A DNA stretch of 18,300 nucleotides from positions 1-18,300 of the forward strand of contig CBDVDM010000034.1 in the NCBI GenBank assembly GCA_965372745.1. The letters run 5' to 3'. Below are positions 16,302 through 18,300 of this stretch, in pieces; positions within the stretch are counted from its first letter, which is position 1, and every line of letters begins with the position of its first letter. Source of the DNA: VRUG01 sp965372745. Its GTDB lineage: Bacteria > Planctomycetota > Phycisphaerae > Sedimentisphaerales > Anaerobacaceae. Both the position numbers and the translations under genes were made by a program. Under the pieces are notes generated by a model. That model ran no database searches and was not told the DNA's origin. It worked only from the letters and a program-made list of their open reading frames with translations.

Positions 16302-16330
16302 ATTTTAGCTAAAAAGTAAATCAGAATCAA
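16302..16330 (-). promoter_or_regulatory. Promoter of the second PEP-CTERM gene, with overlapping palindrome
   Basis: Minus strand: TTGATT (16325-16330), a 17-base spacer and TAAAAT (16302-16307). The perfect 12-base palindrome TTTTAGCTAAAA (16303-16314) overlaps the -10 element and could be an operator. A related sequence lies in the spacer of the other PEP-CTERM promoter. The remaining bases between this gene and the YjbQ-type gene (to 16466) show no further feature. Confidence 0.6.
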
Positions 16331-16466
16331 ATTTTAGTGGTGTCTTGTCTTAAGATTTAGGGAAAACACTGAGATTTGATGTAAGATAAATATTTTTATA
16401 GGTCGAAAGCAGAAAGAATTTTCAGCCCGAATTAATTGTATATTATGGCTTTTTACAAAAAACGGT

Positions 16467-16886
16467 CTAATCTCCAATTATCTGGCATATAACCGTTCTT
16501 GTTCTTGCTCTCGTATCGAAATCAATCAGGATTATCTGCTGCCACGTTCCCAATGTCATCTGGCCGTCGACGATAGGCACAGTTAAAGATGGCCCTAATA
16601 GTGTTGCACGAACATGCGAATGACCGTTATCGTCATGCCAGGTTTCTTCATGTTCATATCGTATGCCGCGAGGAGCTATTTTCTCAAATGCTGTCTCCAA
16701 ATCATGGTTTACCAGGCCAGGCTCATATTCGGTTGTCGTTATCCCTGCTGTTGAACCAACATTAAAAACCGTAACGGTCCCATCTTTTATGCCGGCATTG
16801 CCAATGGCTTCATTGATTTGCTCGGTAACATTAACGATATCGCAATTGCCTTTTGTTTTTATCTGAAGCTTTTTTGTCTTAACCAT
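16467..16886 (-). CDS. yjbQ: YjbQ family protein (UPF0047)
   Basis: 139 residues, the family length. Conserved segments are FNVGSTAGITTTEYEPG (41-57), the His-rich HDDNGHSHVRATLLGPS (84-100) and LGTWQQIILIDFDTRARTR (112-130). Members form small trimeric beta-barrels with a probable metal site made by the histidines. Some literature reports secondary thiamine-phosphate synthase activity, but the physiological role is unsettled. The ATG at 16886 has GAAAGG 8 bases upstream. There is no signal peptide, so it is cytoplasmic. It stands alone between a PEP-CTERM gene and the rRNA promoter region, transcribed away from the rRNA. I saw no convincing -35/-10 pair, but two inverted repeats lie within 100 bases upstream. 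Confidence 0.92.
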   Translation of the reverse strand: MVKTKKLQIKTKGNCDIVNVTEQINEAIGNAGIKDGTVTVFNVGSTAGITTTEYEPGLVNHDLETAFEKIAPRGIRYEHEETWHDDNGHSHVRATLLGPSLTVPIVDGQMTLGTWQQIILIDFDTRARTRTVICQIIGD

Positions 16887-16928
16887 TCTGTTAACCTTTC
16901 TTTATGGATTTTACCACAGAACAAATGT

Positions 16929-16982
16929 GTTTATTGCCGATAAACGACAAAATAACCGATGCTTATTGGTTTTTCAAGCATC
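16929..16982. repeat. Two adjacent inverted repeats upstream of yjbQ
   Basis: GTTTAT/ATAAAC (16929-16934 and 16940-16945, 5-base loop) and GATGCTT/AAGCATC (16958-16964 and 16976-16982, 11-base loop). Neither is followed by a T-run in the direction of a gene end, so they are more likely operator or leader structures than terminators. The rest of the stretch from 16887 to 17061 shows nothing else. Confidence 0.45.
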
Positions 16983-17097
16983 TCATTCTGCCTCCCTGAA
17001 TTCCCAAAATCTTACCGTTCTCCATGTATAATTTTGAACCTCTTTTAGCGCTGGTTAGGTTAATACAAAAAAATTTCATTTTTTTTCGTATATTCTA

Positions 17098-17125
17098 TTG
17101 ACACCATCGATGTTTAGGTTAGAAT
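17098..17125 (+). promoter_or_regulatory. rRNA operon promoter P1 with AT-rich upstream element
   Basis: A perfect -35 TTGACA (17098-17103), a 16-base spacer and TAGAAT (17120-17125). The 36 bases before it (17062-17097) are almost pure A/T tracts, as expected for an UP element that binds the RNA polymerase alpha subunit. It is about 250 bases upstream of 16S rRNA. Confidence 0.75.
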
Positions 17126-17132
17126 TGCTGTT

Positions 17133-17159
17133 TTGGTGGTCAAGCAAATAGTTTATACT
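17133..17159 (+). promoter_or_regulatory. Possible second rRNA promoter P2
   Basis: TTGGTG (17133-17138) and TATACT (17154-17159) with only 15 bases between them, directly downstream of P1. Tandem promoters are usual for rRNA operons, but the short spacing makes this one weak. Confidence 0.3.
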
Positions 17160-17189
17160 AAGTGTTTGGCCGCTGTTTGTTTTACGAAA

Positions 17190-17202
17190 TGTTCTTTGAC
17201 AA
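17190..17202 (+). promoter_or_regulatory. boxA-like rRNA antitermination site
   Basis: TGTTCTTTGACAA closely matches the bacterial rRNA leader boxA (TGCTCTTTAACA), which binds NusB and NusE (S10) as RNA and makes polymerase resistant to termination. It sits between the promoter and 16S rRNA, as expected. A GTGTGA further on (17233-17238) could be a boxC-like element. Confidence 0.7.
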
Positions 17203-17293
17203 GTTAACAGTTAAGCCAAATAGCAGCGAAAGTGTGACTCTTGTGTAGATATAGACATCCGCACGGGAGGAATAAAGAATTATGAGTTTTTTT

Positions 17294-17327
17294 CAACACT
17301 TTCGGTGTCTATGCCAGAGAAGTGTTG
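17294..17327 (+). ncRNA. rRNA leader hairpin
   Basis: CAACACTT (17294-17301) and AAGTGTTG (17320-17327) form a perfect 8-base-pair stem with an 18-base loop. A second imperfect hairpin follows at 17339-17367, with CCCC/GGGG closed again by TCGA/TCGA. Both are candidates for leader folding or processing of the rRNA precursor. Confidence 0.5.
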
Positions 17328-17373
17328 AGCCTTCTATATCGACGAAATCCCCTTTATTGGGGTTCGACGAATA

Positions 17374-18300
<927 letters not shown>

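Overview
The window reads as a chromosomal segment from a member of the Planctomycetota, most likely a Phycisphaerae-type lineage. The pointers are the 5' part of a 16S rRNA gene with a planctomycete-like GGCTGC at the 338 site, two PEP-CTERM surface proteins, an SMC gene, and a lipoprotein with a flagellar P-ring (FlgI) fold outside any flagellar cluster. The lineage is inferred from sequence style; no database search was made. Base composition is moderately AT-rich throughout. I see no insertion sequences, CRISPR arrays, tRNAs or phage genes.

Layout. Positions 1-2561 (minus strand) hold the dTDP-L-rhamnose operon, transcribed rfbA-rfbC-rfbD-rfbB, with every junction an ATGA overlap and a strong sigma70-type promoter in front of rfbA; rfbB runs off the left edge. 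Positions 2664-6429 (minus) hold a membrane protein with an embedded spermidine-synthase-like Rossmann domain, a membrane-anchored protein-L-isoaspartate methyltransferase 10 bases upstream of it, and a small unrecognised protein. Positions 6503-8967 (minus) carry two adjacent M16B peptidase genes: one keeps the zinc motif and has lost the R/Y pair, the other has lost the zinc motif and keeps the pair. Positions 9135-12716 (minus) encode chromosome-partition ATPase SMC, and 12813-14426 (minus) the FlgI-like/HEAT lipoprotein.

The right part changes character. Two convergent PEP-CTERM genes (14808-15440 plus; 15524-16240 minus) each have their own promoter, and the two promoters share an ACTTTT(A)TAGCTAAAA element. 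A YjbQ-family gene follows (16467-16886 minus). The rRNA promoter, a boxA antitermination site and a structured leader lead into 16S rRNA, which continues past the right edge.

How the genes relate. The rhamnose genes supply dTDP-L-rhamnose for surface polysaccharide, and the PEP-CTERM proteins are exported surface or matrix proteins, so both ends serve the cell envelope. The middle is a run of individually promoted housekeeping genes: chromosome condensation, protein repair and proteolysis. The most unusual items are the FlgI-like lipoprotein without flagellar neighbours, the complementary M16 pair, the pairing of two membrane-bound SAM-fold proteins, the shared PEP-CTERM promoter element, and two compensated base-pair changes in 16S helix 12 that disrupt standard bacterial probe and primer sites.
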